DNA from: CAHJXF01 sp038254545
Lineage (GTDB): Bacteria > Pseudomonadota > Gammaproteobacteria > Burkholderiales > Burkholderiaceae_D
DNA: 64,000 bases
Assembly (NCBI GenBank): GCA_038254545.1
Contig: JBBSGB010000008.1
Location: 52,622-116,621, forward strand
Reading direction: 5' to 3'
Shown here: one piece after another, positions 25,390-34,004 of the stretch
How the letters are laid out: the number at the start of each line of letters is the position of its first letter
Numbering within the stretch: position 1 is the stretch's first letter
Notes under the pieces: model-generated
What the model was told of the DNA's origin: nothing
Seen by the model: only the letters and a program-made list of their open reading frames with translations
Databases searched by the model: none
Translations under genes and position numbers: made by a program

Positions 25390-26667
25390 TCAAGCCCCGA
25401 TGAAGCGACGGCCCGTTCTGGTGCGAAAGAACAGCAGCGACGCGATCGACAGGTTGAGCAAGTTCCACGCGATGCCATTCAAGAAGGCCGCATGGTACGA
25501 GCCGGTCAGGTCGAACACCTTGCCCGACATCCAGCCACCCAGCGCCATGCCGAACAACGTGAACATCAACACCGTTCCGACGCGCGCACCCGCCTCGGCC
25601 GGCGGGAAATGCTCGCGCACGATGATCGCGTACGAGGGCACGATGCCGCCCTGGAAGAGGCCGAACAGCGCCGAGATGACGTAGAGCGATACGAGTCCAT
25701 CGAAGGGCAGGAACAGCAGCAGCGCAGTGCCCTGAAGGACCGACCCGAGCATCAGGGTGCGCAGGCCGCCGATGCGGTCGCAGATGACACCGGAAGCCAG
25801 TCTGCTGACGATGCCGCAGGCGAGCATCAGCGAGAGCATCTGCGCGCCGCGTGCCGCGCCGTAGCCCAGGTCTCCGCAGTACGCGACGATGTGGACCTGC
25901 GGCATCGCCATCGCCACGCAGCAGGAGAGTCCAGCGATGCACAGCAGCCCTTGTGCCTGGCCGAGCGACAGGCCGAAGGGCCGGGTGGTCGGCTGCACTG
26001 CCGGACGAACTGCGGGCCGTACTGCAGGCCGCACTGATGATGTTCCTGCTCGCGACACGATGGTTTCCGCGCGCAACGCGGGCGGACGCGGACGCAGGGC
26101 GAGTGCGAGCAGCGGCATCGTGACCACGCAGAACACGCCCAGCCCGATGTAGGTCTGGCGCCAGCCGATGGCCTCGACGAAGTGCTGCACGATCGGCGGC
26201 CAGATAGCGCCCGCGACATAGTTGCCGCTGGCGCAGATCGCAACCGCGATCCCGCGACGGCGCGCGAACCACAGTGAGGTATCGGCCACCAGCGGCGCGA
26301 ATGTGGCCGAGCTCCCCAGGAAGCCGAGCAGCAGCCCGTGTGCGATGGCGAAGCCGGCGATGCCGCTCGAGAACGCGGCGGCCACGAATCCGGCGCCGAG
26401 GCCTGCCGCCCCGATCAGCACCGGGACCATCACGCCGACGCGGTCGGCGAGCCGACCCATGAAGACGCCGCCGATTCCGAAGCCGACCATCATCAGCGTG
26501 TAAGGCAGCGAGGCATCCGCGCGCGCGATGCCGAATTCGGCCTGTACCGGAGGCAGCACGACGACAACGACGTACATCGCGCCGCTGCCGATCGTCATCA
26601 ACCCGAGCGTCGCGAGCAGGCGCAGCCACGCATAGCGGGAGTCCGCGAGATGGTTCATCGGACGCAT
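25390..26667 (-). CDS. MFS transporter with a repeated linker
   Basis: 425 residues, about 12 membrane segments, with the MFS loop signature GRLADRVGVMVP after helix 2 and DRIGGLRTLML after helix 8. The YALL cluster resembles the oxalate/formate-antiporter or cyanate-like branch, but the substrate is unknown. The central loop contains a short tandem repeat (VRPAVRPAVRPAVQP), coded by 12-bp direct repeats. ATGs at residues 1 and 4 are both possible starts. It runs convergent with the TetR gene. Confidence 0.85.
   Translation of the reverse strand: MRPMNHLADSRYAWLRLLATLGLMTIGSGAMYVVVVVLPPVQAEFGIARADASLPYTLMMVGFGIGGVFMGRLADRVGVMVPVLIGAAGLGAGFVAAAFSSGIAGFAIAHGLLLGFLGSSATFAPLVADTSLWFARRRGIAVAICASGNYVAGAIWPPIVQHFVEAIGWRQTYIGLGVFCVVTMPLLALALRPRPPALRAETIVSRAGTSSVRPAVRPAVRPAVQPTTRPFGLSLGQAQGLLCIAGLSCCVAMAMPQVHIVAYCGDLGYGAARGAQMLSLMLACGIVSRLASGVICDRIGGLRTLMLGSVLQGTALLLFLPFDGLVSLYVISALFGLFQGGIVPSYAIIVREHFPPAEAGARVGTVLMFTLFGMALGGWMSGKVFDLTGSYHAAFLNGIAWNLLNLSIASLLFFRTRTGRRFIGA
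25990..26038. repeat. 12-bp tandem repeats in the MFS linker
   Basis: Four imperfect 12-bp units of the form GGCCGNACTGCN code the repeated R-P-A-V linker of the MFS protein. The length keeps the frame, so variation in copy number would only alter the loop. Confidence 0.7.
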
Positions 26668-26907
26668 TGTTGCAGAGCACCGGTGATGGCGTGCATCGCG
26701 ACGAAGAACATTGCACGCCGGTCGGAGAAGAGGCAGACTGCCCGTCGCTGGAAAGATGCGTTGACGGTGCCGGCACCGCCCCGACCGATAAGATCAAGGG
26801 AGACACTTCATGGAAACTCGCTTCAATCGCGCGCGAGAGGCCTGCGCGTTCGACGACAGGTCATTCGTATGACGGACGATTCCAGATACACCGGTGGCGT
26901 TGTCGCG

Positions 26908-26942
26908 ACAATTGAATTGTGTACAATGGAATCGTGTATCAT
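26908..26942 (+). promoter_or_regulatory. ohrR promoter with OhrR box
   Basis: ACAATT-G-AATTGT (26908-26920) is a perfect 13-bp palindrome that matches the known OhrR box (TACAATT-N-AATTGTA). A promoter TTGAAT (26913-26918), 18-bp spacer, TATCAT (26937-26942) overlaps it, so bound OhrR would block RNA polymerase. No other gene is seen in the rest of 26668-26988. Confidence 0.75.
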
Positions 26943-26988
26943 GTAAATCGTACGACACGGATTGAACGCGGATACCGCGCGGTCAGAC

Positions 26989-27462
26989 ATGCCAGCCAAG
27001 CCCTCGACACCTTCGACCGACGCTTCGGCGCTGCATCTGGACAACCAGATGTGCTTCGCGCTTTATTCCGCGTCGCTCACGATGACCAGGTTCTACCAGC
27101 CGCTGCTCAGGAAACTGAAGGTCACGTATCCGCAATACCTGGTGTTGCTGGTGCTGTGGGAGCAGGACGCGCAGAGCGTCTCGGAGCTGGGCGAGAAGCT
27201 ATTCCTCGATTCGGGCACGTTGACGCCCTTGTTGAAGCGTCTCGAATCCATCAACTATGTGCGGCGCGCGCGCGACGCGAGCGACGAGCGCCGCGTGATC
27301 GCGTCGCTGACGCCGGCAGGCCGCGCATTGAGGCAGCGCGCGCTGACGCTGCACGATCAGGTCGCCTGCGCGACGCAATGCTCGGCCAGCGACCGTGTTT
27401 CGCTTACACGCCAACTCGGTCGGCTGCGCAGCGCGTTGAGGGAAACCCTGATCAGTCGCTGA
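26989..27462 (+). CDS. ohrR: Organic hydroperoxide-sensing MarR-type repressor
   Basis: 157 residues from the ATG at 26989. MarR winged helix with the OhrR signature QMCFALYSAS; the redox cysteine is residue 22, the peroxide sensor in OhrR proteins. The FLDSGTLTPLLKRLESINYVRR segment is the recognition helix and wing. Oxidation by organic peroxide releases it from DNA. It represses itself and ohr, which starts 77 bp downstream. A further cysteine pair near the C-terminus (VACATQCSAS) could serve as the resolving partner of a 2-Cys OhrR. Confidence 0.93.
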   Translation: MPAKPSTPSTDASALHLDNQMCFALYSASLTMTRFYQPLLRKLKVTYPQYLVLLVLWEQDAQSVSELGEKLFLDSGTLTPLLKRLESINYVRRARDASDERRVIASLTPAGRALRQRALTLHDQVACATQCSASDRVSLTRQLGRLRSALRETLISR

Positions 27463-27492
27463 GCGAGCCCGCGCAACCGTTGATTTCAACCC

Positions 27493-27514
27493 GCCGCACT
27501 TCCGCGGCTCTTTT
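27493..27514 (+). terminator. Weak hairpin between ohrR and ohr
   Basis: GCCGC-acttcc-GCGGC followed by TCTTTT. A short stem and a short T run, so it is at best a partial terminator that would lower read-through from ohrR into ohr. Confidence 0.3.
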
Positions 27515-27539
27515 CAATCTCGATCCAGACGGAGCTTCC

Positions 27540-27965
27540 ATGAAACTAGAAAAGGTGGTGTACCAGGCCCATGCCAAGGCCAGCGGCGGTCGCGAAGGCC
27601 GCGCTGTTTCTTCCGATGGCGTACTCGATGTCAAGCTGACGACGCCCAAGGAAATGGGCGGCGCGGGAGCGGCGGGCGCCAATCCGGAACAGCTCTTCGC
27701 GGCGGGCTATGCCGCGTGCTTCATCGGCGCGATGAAGCACGTCGCGATGATGAAGAAGATCAAGCTGCCGGGCGATCCGGTGATCGACTCGACGGTTGGC
27801 ATCGGCCCCATCCCCAAAGGCTTCGGCATCGAAGTCGAGATGAACATCAGCGTGCCCGGCATGGACAAGGCCGAGGCCGAAGCGCTGGTCGCCGCGGCGC
27901 ACGAGGTGTGCCCCTACTCGAACGCGACGCGCAACAACATCGACGTCAAGCTCAACGTGGTTTGA
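27540..27965 (+). CDS. ohr: Organic hydroperoxide resistance peroxidase
   Basis: 141 residues. OsmC/Ohr fold with both catalytic cysteines, C60 (GYAACFIGA) and C124 (HEVCPYSNATRNNI), and the conserved arginine in the N-terminal half. It reduces fatty-acid and other organic hydroperoxides, recycled by lipoylated proteins. The start is the ATG at 27540 after GGAGC. It directly follows its regulator ohrR and is a standard member of the family. Confidence 0.95.
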   Translation: MKLEKVVYQAHAKASGGREGRAVSSDGVLDVKLTTPKEMGGAGAAGANPEQLFAAGYAACFIGAMKHVAMMKKIKLPGDPVIDSTVGIGPIPKGFGIEVEMNISVPGMDKAEAEALVAAAHEVCPYSNATRNNIDVKLNVV

Positions 27966-28038
27966 TGCTCGCGAGGGCGAGCGCCATCGCACGCGCTTTG
28001 TTGCTTGCCTGCACATCGCAGCGCCGGGCACCGCACCA

Positions 28039-28662
28039 TCACCGGCGCTCGCCGTAAGCGAAGTCGGCGAACGACGTCACGCTGTCGGCCTTGGTCCATA
28101 CGCCCACAGCGCCCGGGCCGACGATGTGACTATCTTCCCATTCGATGTAGCGCTTGCCATCGAGCGCGACCGCGATCGCGGTCCCCGAAAAGTCGACCCT
28201 GAGCGTGTGCCACGCGCCGCCCGTCACGGGCGCATCGACGTACTTCAGGGTCTTGCGCCTGCCCCCTTCGGTGTAGTACAGCGAGACGTTGTTCTCCAGC
28301 GCATTGGCGCGCGCGACGTAGTAGCGATTGGCGTCCTTCCAGCGCCAGACCACACCGCCCGCCTGATCCTCACGACCCGAGATGGGCTTGAATTTCACTT
28401 CGACGAAGCCGTCGGCGATCGCCGTGCCGCTCTTCACGCACCACGGGTAGGTGCCGCTCCCGCTCTGCGTGAGCACGTTGCGCTTGCTCGGCGTCCCGGC
28501 GTCCACGGTCACGGCCCAGCGCGGGCAGCCGGCCCCGGTGACGCCGCAGATCCAGCCGGCGGGCACCGAGCCGACCACCTCGGAGTCGAAATTGACGCTC
28601 TGCGCCAGGGGCATCTCCGACGCGAGCAAGGCCAGAGCGCCTAGCGACAGCTTCTTGATCAT
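28039..28662 (-). CDS. Secreted LamG/3-keto-disaccharide-hydrolase-like domain protein
   Basis: 207 residues from the ATG at 28662 (AGGAGAAG site). A signal peptide (MIKKLSLGALALLASEMPLA) precedes a jelly-roll domain: GFVEVKFKPISGREDQAGGVVWRW, NRYYVARANALENNVSLYY, AWHTLRVDFSGTAIAVALDGKRYIE and VGVWTKADSVTSFADF. This is the concanavalin-like fold of DUF1080 proteins, many of which bind or process sugars. Four cysteines. It starts 12 bp after chrB and is likely co-transcribed with it; the link to metal stress is unexplained. Confidence 0.7.
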   Translation of the reverse strand: MIKKLSLGALALLASEMPLAQSVNFDSEVVGSVPAGWICGVTGAGCPRWAVTVDAGTPSKRNVLTQSGSGTYPWCVKSGTAIADGFVEVKFKPISGREDQAGGVVWRWKDANRYYVARANALENNVSLYYTEGGRRKTLKYVDAPVTGGAWHTLRVDFSGTAIAVALDGKRYIEWEDSHIVGPGAVGVWTKADSVTSFADFAYGERR

Positions 28663-28674
28663 CACTCTTCTCCT

Positions 28675-29658
28675 TCATGAGTTACTCGCAGGGTCACGCA
28701 CGGCTTCGCCTTCGAAGTGCGCGTACAGCGAATCCAGCACCACGCTCATCGCTTCGAGCAGTGCGTCATCGTCCGAAAAGCGCTCGCGCGCGCCGGTGAG
28801 CACGGCCTCGAAGCCTCTAGCTTCAGGTACGGGTTCTCCGCCCACGTCGAGCGCGCGAACCATGGCCGCGAGACGTGCGAGGGCGTGATCGGTTTCGAGA
28901 CCGAAGCTGACCATCAAGACTTCGAAGGTGATGCGCTCGCCAACGTGCGTGAACGCGGCTCCATCGAAATCGAATCCGAGTGCGCGCTTCGGACAATCCG
29001 ATGGGCTGGCCAGCCAGCGAAAGCGCGCCTGGCGATCGATGAAGCGGCGAATCAGCCAGGCGCTCGCGACCCGATCCACCCAGAGGCGCCGACGGGTGGC
29101 CCACACCCGGCCCTGATACTGGCCTGCATCGAGCCGCGCGACCTGTCCAGCGGCTTGGTGCGGCTCGTCAGGCGACACGAGGCGATCGATGCGCGCGCTG
29201 AACTTGACCCAGGCGTCTTCGGCTTCCGCGCTCGCCTCGTCCGGAAAAAAATCGATCGCCCGCAGCGCGTCGTACTCGCGCTGCAGCTTGCGTTGCAGGC
29301 GTGCCAATTCAGCCGCGTCCAGGGACGGCAATGTTCGGTTCGCACACTTCCAGTTCCTGCGAAGCTCGGCATAGTCTTGCGAACGGTTGAACAGCATCCG
29401 ATAGACCGCCGTTTCGTCGTCCGCACGCGGTTGAACGATCATCAGCCAGGCATTGCCGCCTTCGTCCAGGCACTGCTTTGCGAGATCCTGAAGCACCTCC
29501 TCGCCAGCGGCGCCGGCCGGCAGAAGATAGGCTCCGTCACGCAGCGCCATGCAACCGAGCGCCTTCAACGCGCGCCAGATGCGCATGCGCACCGTCGCGC
29601 TGGCAGTGGGCAATGAAACGACCAGAAGCAGCCAGACCGGCGAAATATGGTTATTCAT
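28675..29658 (-). CDS. chrB: Chromate resistance protein ChrB
   Basis: 327 residues, normal ChrB length. The N-terminal ChrB domain (LPTASATVRMRIWRALKALG, DGAYLLPAG) and the C-terminal domain (GRVWATRRRLWVDRVASAWLIRRFIDRQARF) are both complete. ChrB is a chromate-sensing regulator of chrA in Ochrobactrum and Ralstonia-type systems. No ChrA chromate pump is present; a divergent MFS gene 76 bp away is the likely transport partner. Confidence 0.9.
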   Translation of the reverse strand: MNNHISPVWLLLVVSLPTASATVRMRIWRALKALGCMALRDGAYLLPAGAAGEEVLQDLAKQCLDEGGNAWLMIVQPRADDETAVYRMLFNRSQDYAELRRNWKCANRTLPSLDAAELARLQRKLQREYDALRAIDFFPDEASAEAEDAWVKFSARIDRLVSPDEPHQAAGQVARLDAGQYQGRVWATRRRLWVDRVASAWLIRRFIDRQARFRWLASPSDCPKRALGFDFDGAAFTHVGERITFEVLMVSFGLETDHALARLAAMVRALDVGGEPVPEARGFEAVLTGARERFSDDDALLEAMSVVLDSLYAHFEGEAVRDPASNS

Positions 29659-29734
29659 GTAGTGAACGATACATCAATGTCGAGTATGCTACAACAAAAC
29701 ACCTAGCCATCGGAACCACAGCGTGTCTCCTTCT

Positions 29735-30976
29735 ATGACCCGACAGGTCACTCGTCTGTTGCTGCCGTCAGGCGTGGACCCGAGCGCGCTGCCGCTCCTG
29801 ATCGCGCGCGGCATGCGCGCCTTCGCGGACGGCTACATGGCCGTGCTGCTGCCTGCCTATCTGCTGGGCCTGGGCTTGAGTACGCTCGAGGTCGGACTGG
29901 TCGCGACCGCGACCATGCTCGGCTCGGCGTTCGCCACGATCGCCGTGGGCGCGTGGGGCTACCGCTTTCATTCGCGTCGGCTGCTGCGCGGCGCCGCATT
30001 GCTGATGACAGCGACCGGGCTTTGCTTCGCCGGCTTCTCGTCGTTCTGGCCGCTGATGATCGTGGCCTTCGCCGGCACGCTCAATCCGAGCTCGGGCGAC
30101 GTGAGCGTGTTCCTGCCTCTCGAGCATGCGAGCCTGGCCGCGTCGGGCGAGGGTCACGCGAGGACCGTGTTGTTCGCGCGTTACAGCGTGTTCGGCGCGC
30201 TGAGCGCGTCGCTGGGCGCGCTGGCTGCGGCACTGCCCGACTGGCTGGTCGCGCACGCAGGCGCCGCGCGCCTCGACGCGCTGCGCCTGATGTTCGTCGT
30301 CTATGGCGCGATCGGCCTTGCGGTATGGCAGTTGTATCGACAGCCGGCAGCGCCGCTGCCGACCGGAGAAATGGGGTCCGGCGCGCGACCCAACGCGCCG
30401 CTCGGCCCCTCACGTCGCATCGTCGTCAAGCTTGCCGCGCTCTTCTCCATCGATGCTTTCGCCGGCGGGCTGGTGATCAACGCGTTGTTGTCGCTGTGGC
30501 TGATGCAACGCTTCGGATTGTCGCTGTCCCAAACCGGCGTGTTCTTCTTCTGTTCCGGTCTGTTGAGTGCGGCGTCGCAGTTGGCCGCGCCGCTGGTCGC
30601 CAAGCGCATCGGGCTCCTGAACACGATGGTGTTCACGCATATTCCGGCGAGCGTGTGCCTGATCCTCGCGGCAGTCGCGCCGAGCCTTCCGGTCGCGCTC
30701 GCACTGCTGCTGGTTCGCAGCGCGTTGTCACAGATGGATGTGCCCACGCGCACGGCTTACGTGATGGCGGTCGTCACGCCTCCCGAGCGGCCCGCAGCTT
30801 CGAGCTTCACGGCGGTTCCGCGCAGCCTTGCAGGTGCGCTGAGTCCTTCGCTGAGCGGCGCGTTGTTTGCCGCCGGCTTCATCTCGTTGCCGCTGATCGC
30901 GTGCGGTGTCCTCAAGATCGCCTATGACCTGGTGCTTTGGCGATCGTGCAGGCGCGACTTGCTGGACGACGGCTGA
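29735..30976 (+). CDS. MFS transporter divergent from chrB
   Basis: 413 residues from the ATG at 29735 (a GTG at 29723 is an alternative). About 12 membrane segments (ADGYMAVLLPAYLLGLGLSTLEVGL, GALLMTATGLCFAGFSSFWPL region, DAFAGGLVINALLSLWLMQRF region, TAVPRSLAGALSPSLSGALF). MFS genes of this type are often next to chrB. Export of chromate or another toxicant is an inference from position. Its last 55 bp overlap the 3' end of the convergent yafY frame. Confidence 0.85.
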   Translation: MTRQVTRLLLPSGVDPSALPLLIARGMRAFADGYMAVLLPAYLLGLGLSTLEVGLVATATMLGSAFATIAVGAWGYRFHSRRLLRGAALLMTATGLCFAGFSSFWPLMIVAFAGTLNPSSGDVSVFLPLEHASLAASGEGHARTVLFARYSVFGALSASLGALAAALPDWLVAHAGAARLDALRLMFVVYGAIGLAVWQLYRQPAAPLPTGEMGSGARPNAPLGPSRRIVVKLAALFSIDAFAGGLVINALLSLWLMQRFGLSLSQTGVFFFCSGLLSAASQLAAPLVAKRIGLLNTMVFTHIPASVCLILAAVAPSLPVALALLLVRSALSQMDVPTRTAYVMAVVTPPERPAASSFTAVPRSLAGALSPSLSGALFAAGFISLPLIACGVLKIAYDLVLWRSCRRDLLDDG

Positions 30977-31963
30977 CAGACTCGCAGCGTCGGCGCGACC
31001 GGCCGATAGATCGCGGCAAGGCGTTGCACCGTGCTGGCGACGCGTTCACGTAGCTGCGGCGGATCGAGCACTTCCGCATGGCTGCCGAGCTTCATCATCT
31101 CGCGCGCCGCTTGCTCGATCGATTCGATCGGCACGCTGAGGCAGGCCCAGCCGTTTTCGTCGGTGGGTTCCAGCGTTCGTTCGGCCGCTTCGGCGACGAT
31201 CGCGCTCAACTGCTTGATGTTGTTCGAAGCCCGCGCTCGTCACGCGCACCCGCGCGAAGCCTTGATAGACGCCGGCCTCGAAGCGCTGCGTCGCCTGCGT
31301 CCAATGCGCCGCCAGGTCGAATTTGCGCGGTCGCGCAAAGCGCTCGTCGAGGACGCGCAGCTCGCGGATGTTCGAAATGCGAAACGTGCGCGGCTCGCGG
31401 CCGCTGCGTGCGATCAGGTACCAGACGCCGGCCTTGAGCACGAGGCCGAGCGGGTCGATCTCGCGCGTTGCCGTGCCTTGCCAGCTTTCGTATTCGATCT
31501 TCAGGCGCTGCTCGTGCCACACCGCATGCGCGATGGTCTGCAGATGGTCGTGAGGCGGGGCGCTTCGAAACCAGTCGATCGCATCGAGATGAAAACGGCC
31601 ATGCACGCGCTGTGCATCTTCCCGCCAGTTCGGCGGCAGCGCGGCGAGCACCTTGAGTTGCGCCGAGGCGATCGCCTGACCGAGCCCGAGTTCTCCGGCC
31701 GGACCGGGCAGCCCGACCATGAAGATCGCCCCAGCCTCGGCCTCCGTCAGGCCGGTCAATCTGGTCTGCCAGCCGTCCCGCAGCTGAAAGCCGCCGTGAC
31801 GGCCGCGGTCGGCCCACACCGGCACGCCCGCCGCGCTGAGGTGATCGATGTCGCGATAGACGGTGCGTATCGTCACGCCCGCCTCGGCGGCCAACGCCTC
31901 TGCGCTCATGCGGCCGCGCGTTTGCAACAGCATCAGGATCGACAGAAGGCGGCTCGCACGCAT
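30922..31963 (-). pseudogene. YafY-type HTH/WYL regulator, frameshifted near the C-terminus
   Basis: The N-terminal HTH_11 (LLSILMLLQTRGRMSAEALA, TIRTVYRDIDHLSAAGVPV) and the WYL domain (TREIDPLGLVLKAGVWYLIARS) are in one frame to about 31235. The WCX tail continues in another frame (NIKQLSAIVAEAAERTLEP, WACLSVPIESIEQAAREMM, RVASTVQRLAAIYRP). One extra G in the GCGGGC at 31229-31234 explains the shift. Without the shift it would be a normal ~320-residue regulator. DNA binding may survive. A palindrome lies just upstream (31981-32007). Confidence 0.8.
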
Positions 31964-31980
31964 GGCGCAACTTTCTCATG

Positions 31981-32007
31981 AAAAGCTGACATCGGGTGTC
32001 AGCTTTT
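31981..32007. promoter_or_regulatory. Perfect 11-bp-arm palindrome between yafY and the DUF1579-like gene
   Basis: Arms AAAAGCTGACA and TGTCAGCTTTT around a 5-base centre (TCGGG). It lies 18 bp upstream of yafY and 54 bp upstream of the divergent gene, the right place for the YafY operator. The TGACA-N5-TGTCA core is the likely contact. It is not followed by a T run beyond the arm itself, and both genes point away, so a terminator is unlikely. Confidence 0.6.
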
Positions 32008-32060
32008 GCGGCGCAAGCTCGCAATCGTTCGACCCCGACACTCTTCTTGGAGAACCGACG

Positions 32061-32546
32061 ATGGATGCCATCACTCGCGCCAGTGCCACCGGTGACCTGC
32101 ACGATTTCGATTTTCTGACGGGACGCTGGAACATCCTGAACCGGCGCCTGAAGACGCCGCTCGCAGGCAGCATCGAATGGGACGAGTTTCCGGCCACGAG
32201 TCGCTGCGAACAGCGCCTTGGAAGCGTGGCCAACATCGACGAGATCGAGTTCGCCACCAAGGGTTTCTCGGGGCTCACGATTCGCGTCTTCGACCTCGAA
32301 CGCCGACGTTGGGCGATCTATTGGGTCAACAGCCGCGTCGGCTTGATGCTGACCCCTGTGTACGGCGGCTTCGAGGGCGACCGCGGCGAGTTCTACGGCG
32401 AAGACGTCGACGAAGGCCGAACCATCCAGGTCAGGTTCCTTTGGCAGAGGCAGGGTGCAGACGCCGCGCGCTGGGAGCAAGCCTTCTTGCTGGACGGACG
32501 TGAATGGGAAACCAACTGGACGATGGATTTGCGACGGGTGGAGTGA
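32061..32546 (+). CDS. Small DUF1579-like hypothetical protein
   Basis: 161 residues from the ATG at 32061 (MDAITRASATGDLHDFDFL). The FDFLTGRWNILNRRLKTPL opening and the FDLERRRWAIYWVNSRVG and EDVDEGRTIQVRFLWQ strands are those of lipocalin-like DUF1579 proteins, which often sit beside YafY or SRPBCC genes. Ligand unknown. Divergent from yafY across the palindrome at 31981, so it is probably the target of that regulator. Confidence 0.75.
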   Translation: MDAITRASATGDLHDFDFLTGRWNILNRRLKTPLAGSIEWDEFPATSRCEQRLGSVANIDEIEFATKGFSGLTIRVFDLERRRWAIYWVNSRVGLMLTPVYGGFEGDRGEFYGEDVDEGRTIQVRFLWQRQGADAARWEQAFLLDGREWETNWTMDLRRVE

Positions 32547-32612
32547 GGGCCATCGCCGGGTGCATCTTGTGCGTGTGCCGGCGCTGCGGCGGCTCTCTTG
32601 CAGAGGTCGCGA

Positions 32613-33527
32613 TCAGGATGCGAACTCGATCGCGGCCTCCTGCGTGATGTACTGCACGTATCGGAAATCGCGGATCGAAATCACCTCGCCATCGACCGAT
32701 CCCAGCTCGATGAAGTAGCCGGGCAGCACAGCATCCGGGCCGCAAAATACCGCCAGCACCTCGCGGCCATCGAGCCATGCCGGGACCAGGCGCCAATCGC
32801 TCGTGCGCTCGTAGTTCGTGAAATAGACGCCGACCTCGCGACGCCCGGCGGCCTTGAGCCGCGATACCAGGTCGAGCTTCACGTCGTCGGCGAGCATCGC
32901 GCGCACGCCATCCCAGTCGTGCGCGTTGAACAAGTTTGCATAGCGCGTCAGGGTGGGCGAGATGGTGCGTACCGCGGGCGTCGATCGCGATGCTTCGGAC
33001 ATCCCGCGCAATTGCGTGCGTCCGCGATGCAATGCCGCCTTGACCGCGGGCACGCTCAATTCAAGTTGACTCGCGATCTCGTCGAGCGAGTGATCGAGCA
33101 CGTCCTTCAGGATCACAGAGGCGCGCTGCGCCGGCGCGGGCGACAGGAACGACGAGATCGCGGCGTGCACGGCCTGGCTGCGCGCCAATGCATTCTCGGG
33201 CTCGCGTGCGCCGTCGTCGGCCACGTCCATCGCCGACTCGAGCGGCTCGCTGACCCGATACGCGGCGCGCCGGTGGTAGTCGATGGCGCGGTTGTGCGCG
33301 ATGCGAAACAGCCAGGGGCGAAGCGGCGGCAGCTCCTTCAATTCCGGCAACTGGTAATAAGCGCGCGCCAGCGTGTCCTGCACCACGTCTTCGCCATCGG
33401 CGACCGAGCCGGTCATGCGCGCGCAATAGCGATGCAGGTCGGGCCGTACATGATCGACCAGCGCGAGGAATTGCCGCCGCCCTTCTTCCAGCGTGGCGAT
33501 GAGGGGATCCGGCTCGGCCGCACTCAC
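32613..33527 (-). CDS. ECF RNA polymerase sigma factor with SnoaL-like C-terminal domain
   Basis: 304 residues from a GTG (MSAAEPDPL). Region 2 spans ~25-90 (YCARMTGSVADGEDVVQDTL, RPWLFRIAHNRAIDYHRR), region 4 spans ~130-180 (QRASVILKDVLDHSLDEIA, VPAVKAALHRGRTQL), and an NTF2/SnoaL domain fills ~195-304 (RYANLFNAHDWDGVRAMLADD). Such sigma factors (ECF41/ECF56-like) have no separate anti-sigma factor; the C-terminal domain regulates them. It follows the ABM gene by 37 bp, and the promoter-like element at 33908 would drive both. Confidence 0.88.
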   Translation of the reverse strand: MSAAEPDPLIATLEEGRRQFLALVDHVRPDLHRYCARMTGSVADGEDVVQDTLARAYYQLPELKELPPLRPWLFRIAHNRAIDYHRRAAYRVSEPLESAMDVADDGAREPENALARSQAVHAAISSFLSPAPAQRASVILKDVLDHSLDEIASQLELSVPAVKAALHRGRTQLRGMSEASRSTPAVRTISPTLTRYANLFNAHDWDGVRAMLADDVKLDLVSRLKAAGRREVGVYFTNYERTSDWRLVPAWLDGREVLAVFCGPDAVLPGYFIELGSVDGEVISIRDFRYVQYITQEAAIEFAS

Positions 33528-33564
33528 GTGTGCACCATCATGCTTCTGCCCTGTTCATCCGGCC

Positions 33565-33870
33565 TCACGCGCGGCCGAAGCCATACGATCCGACTTCGTT
33601 CATTTCCACGATCACCGGCTGCTCTTCGCAGCGCTCCTTGACCTTGGCGCTGAACGCCTTGAATGCGGGTAGCGAGGTCAATGCCTCATGGTTCTTGCCG
33701 GTCTCATACGAAACGATATGTACGAAGCTCGCACCATCGTCCAGGCGAAAGGTGGCATAGCGCAGTCCCGGCGGCGCGACCCGCTTCAGCTCGTCGTACA
33801 CCGCGACCACGTAGCGCTCGTTCTCGGCCACTCGATCGGCCTTCACCTTGTATCGAATCATGCGTGTCAT
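33565..33870 (-). CDS. Antibiotic biosynthesis monooxygenase (ABM) domain protein
   Basis: 101 residues, a single ferredoxin-like ABM fold: MIRYKVKADRVAENERYV, YATFRLDDGASFVHIVSYE, LTSLPAFKAFSAKVKER. Such small proteins act as quinol monooxygenases or have unknown roles. First gene of a probable operon with the ECF sigma gene. A CATCC-N16-CGTC element ends 37 bp before the start. Confidence 0.75.
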   Translation of the reverse strand: MTRMIRYKVKADRVAENERYVVAVYDELKRVAPPGLRYATFRLDDGASFVHIVSYETGKNHEALTSLPAFKAFSAKVKERCEEQPVIVEMNEVGSYGFGRA

Positions 33871-33907
33871 GTGGAGTCCCTTCTGAGGTCATCGGGTTCA
33901 TGACAAA

Positions 33908-33932
33908 GACGATCGAGGTCGCCGAAAGGATG
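33908..33932 (-). promoter_or_regulatory. Candidate ECF promoter of the ABM-sigma operon
   Basis: On the minus strand: CATCC (33928-33932), 16 bases, CGTC (33908-33911), 37 bp before the ABM start. The surrounding ~35 bp (ACACCGCATCCTTTCG, then CTCGATCGTCTTT) is shared with 35254-35278 in front of the DUF899 gene. CGTC is a common ECF -10 element. This would make the sigma gene self-activating. Confidence 0.55.
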
Positions 33933-34004
33933 CGGTGTCGAGCGTTGCAGTTATCGCGTGGTTAGAAGGGTTGTCATTGCACTCTTCGTGCATAGCCCGC
34001 GCAG

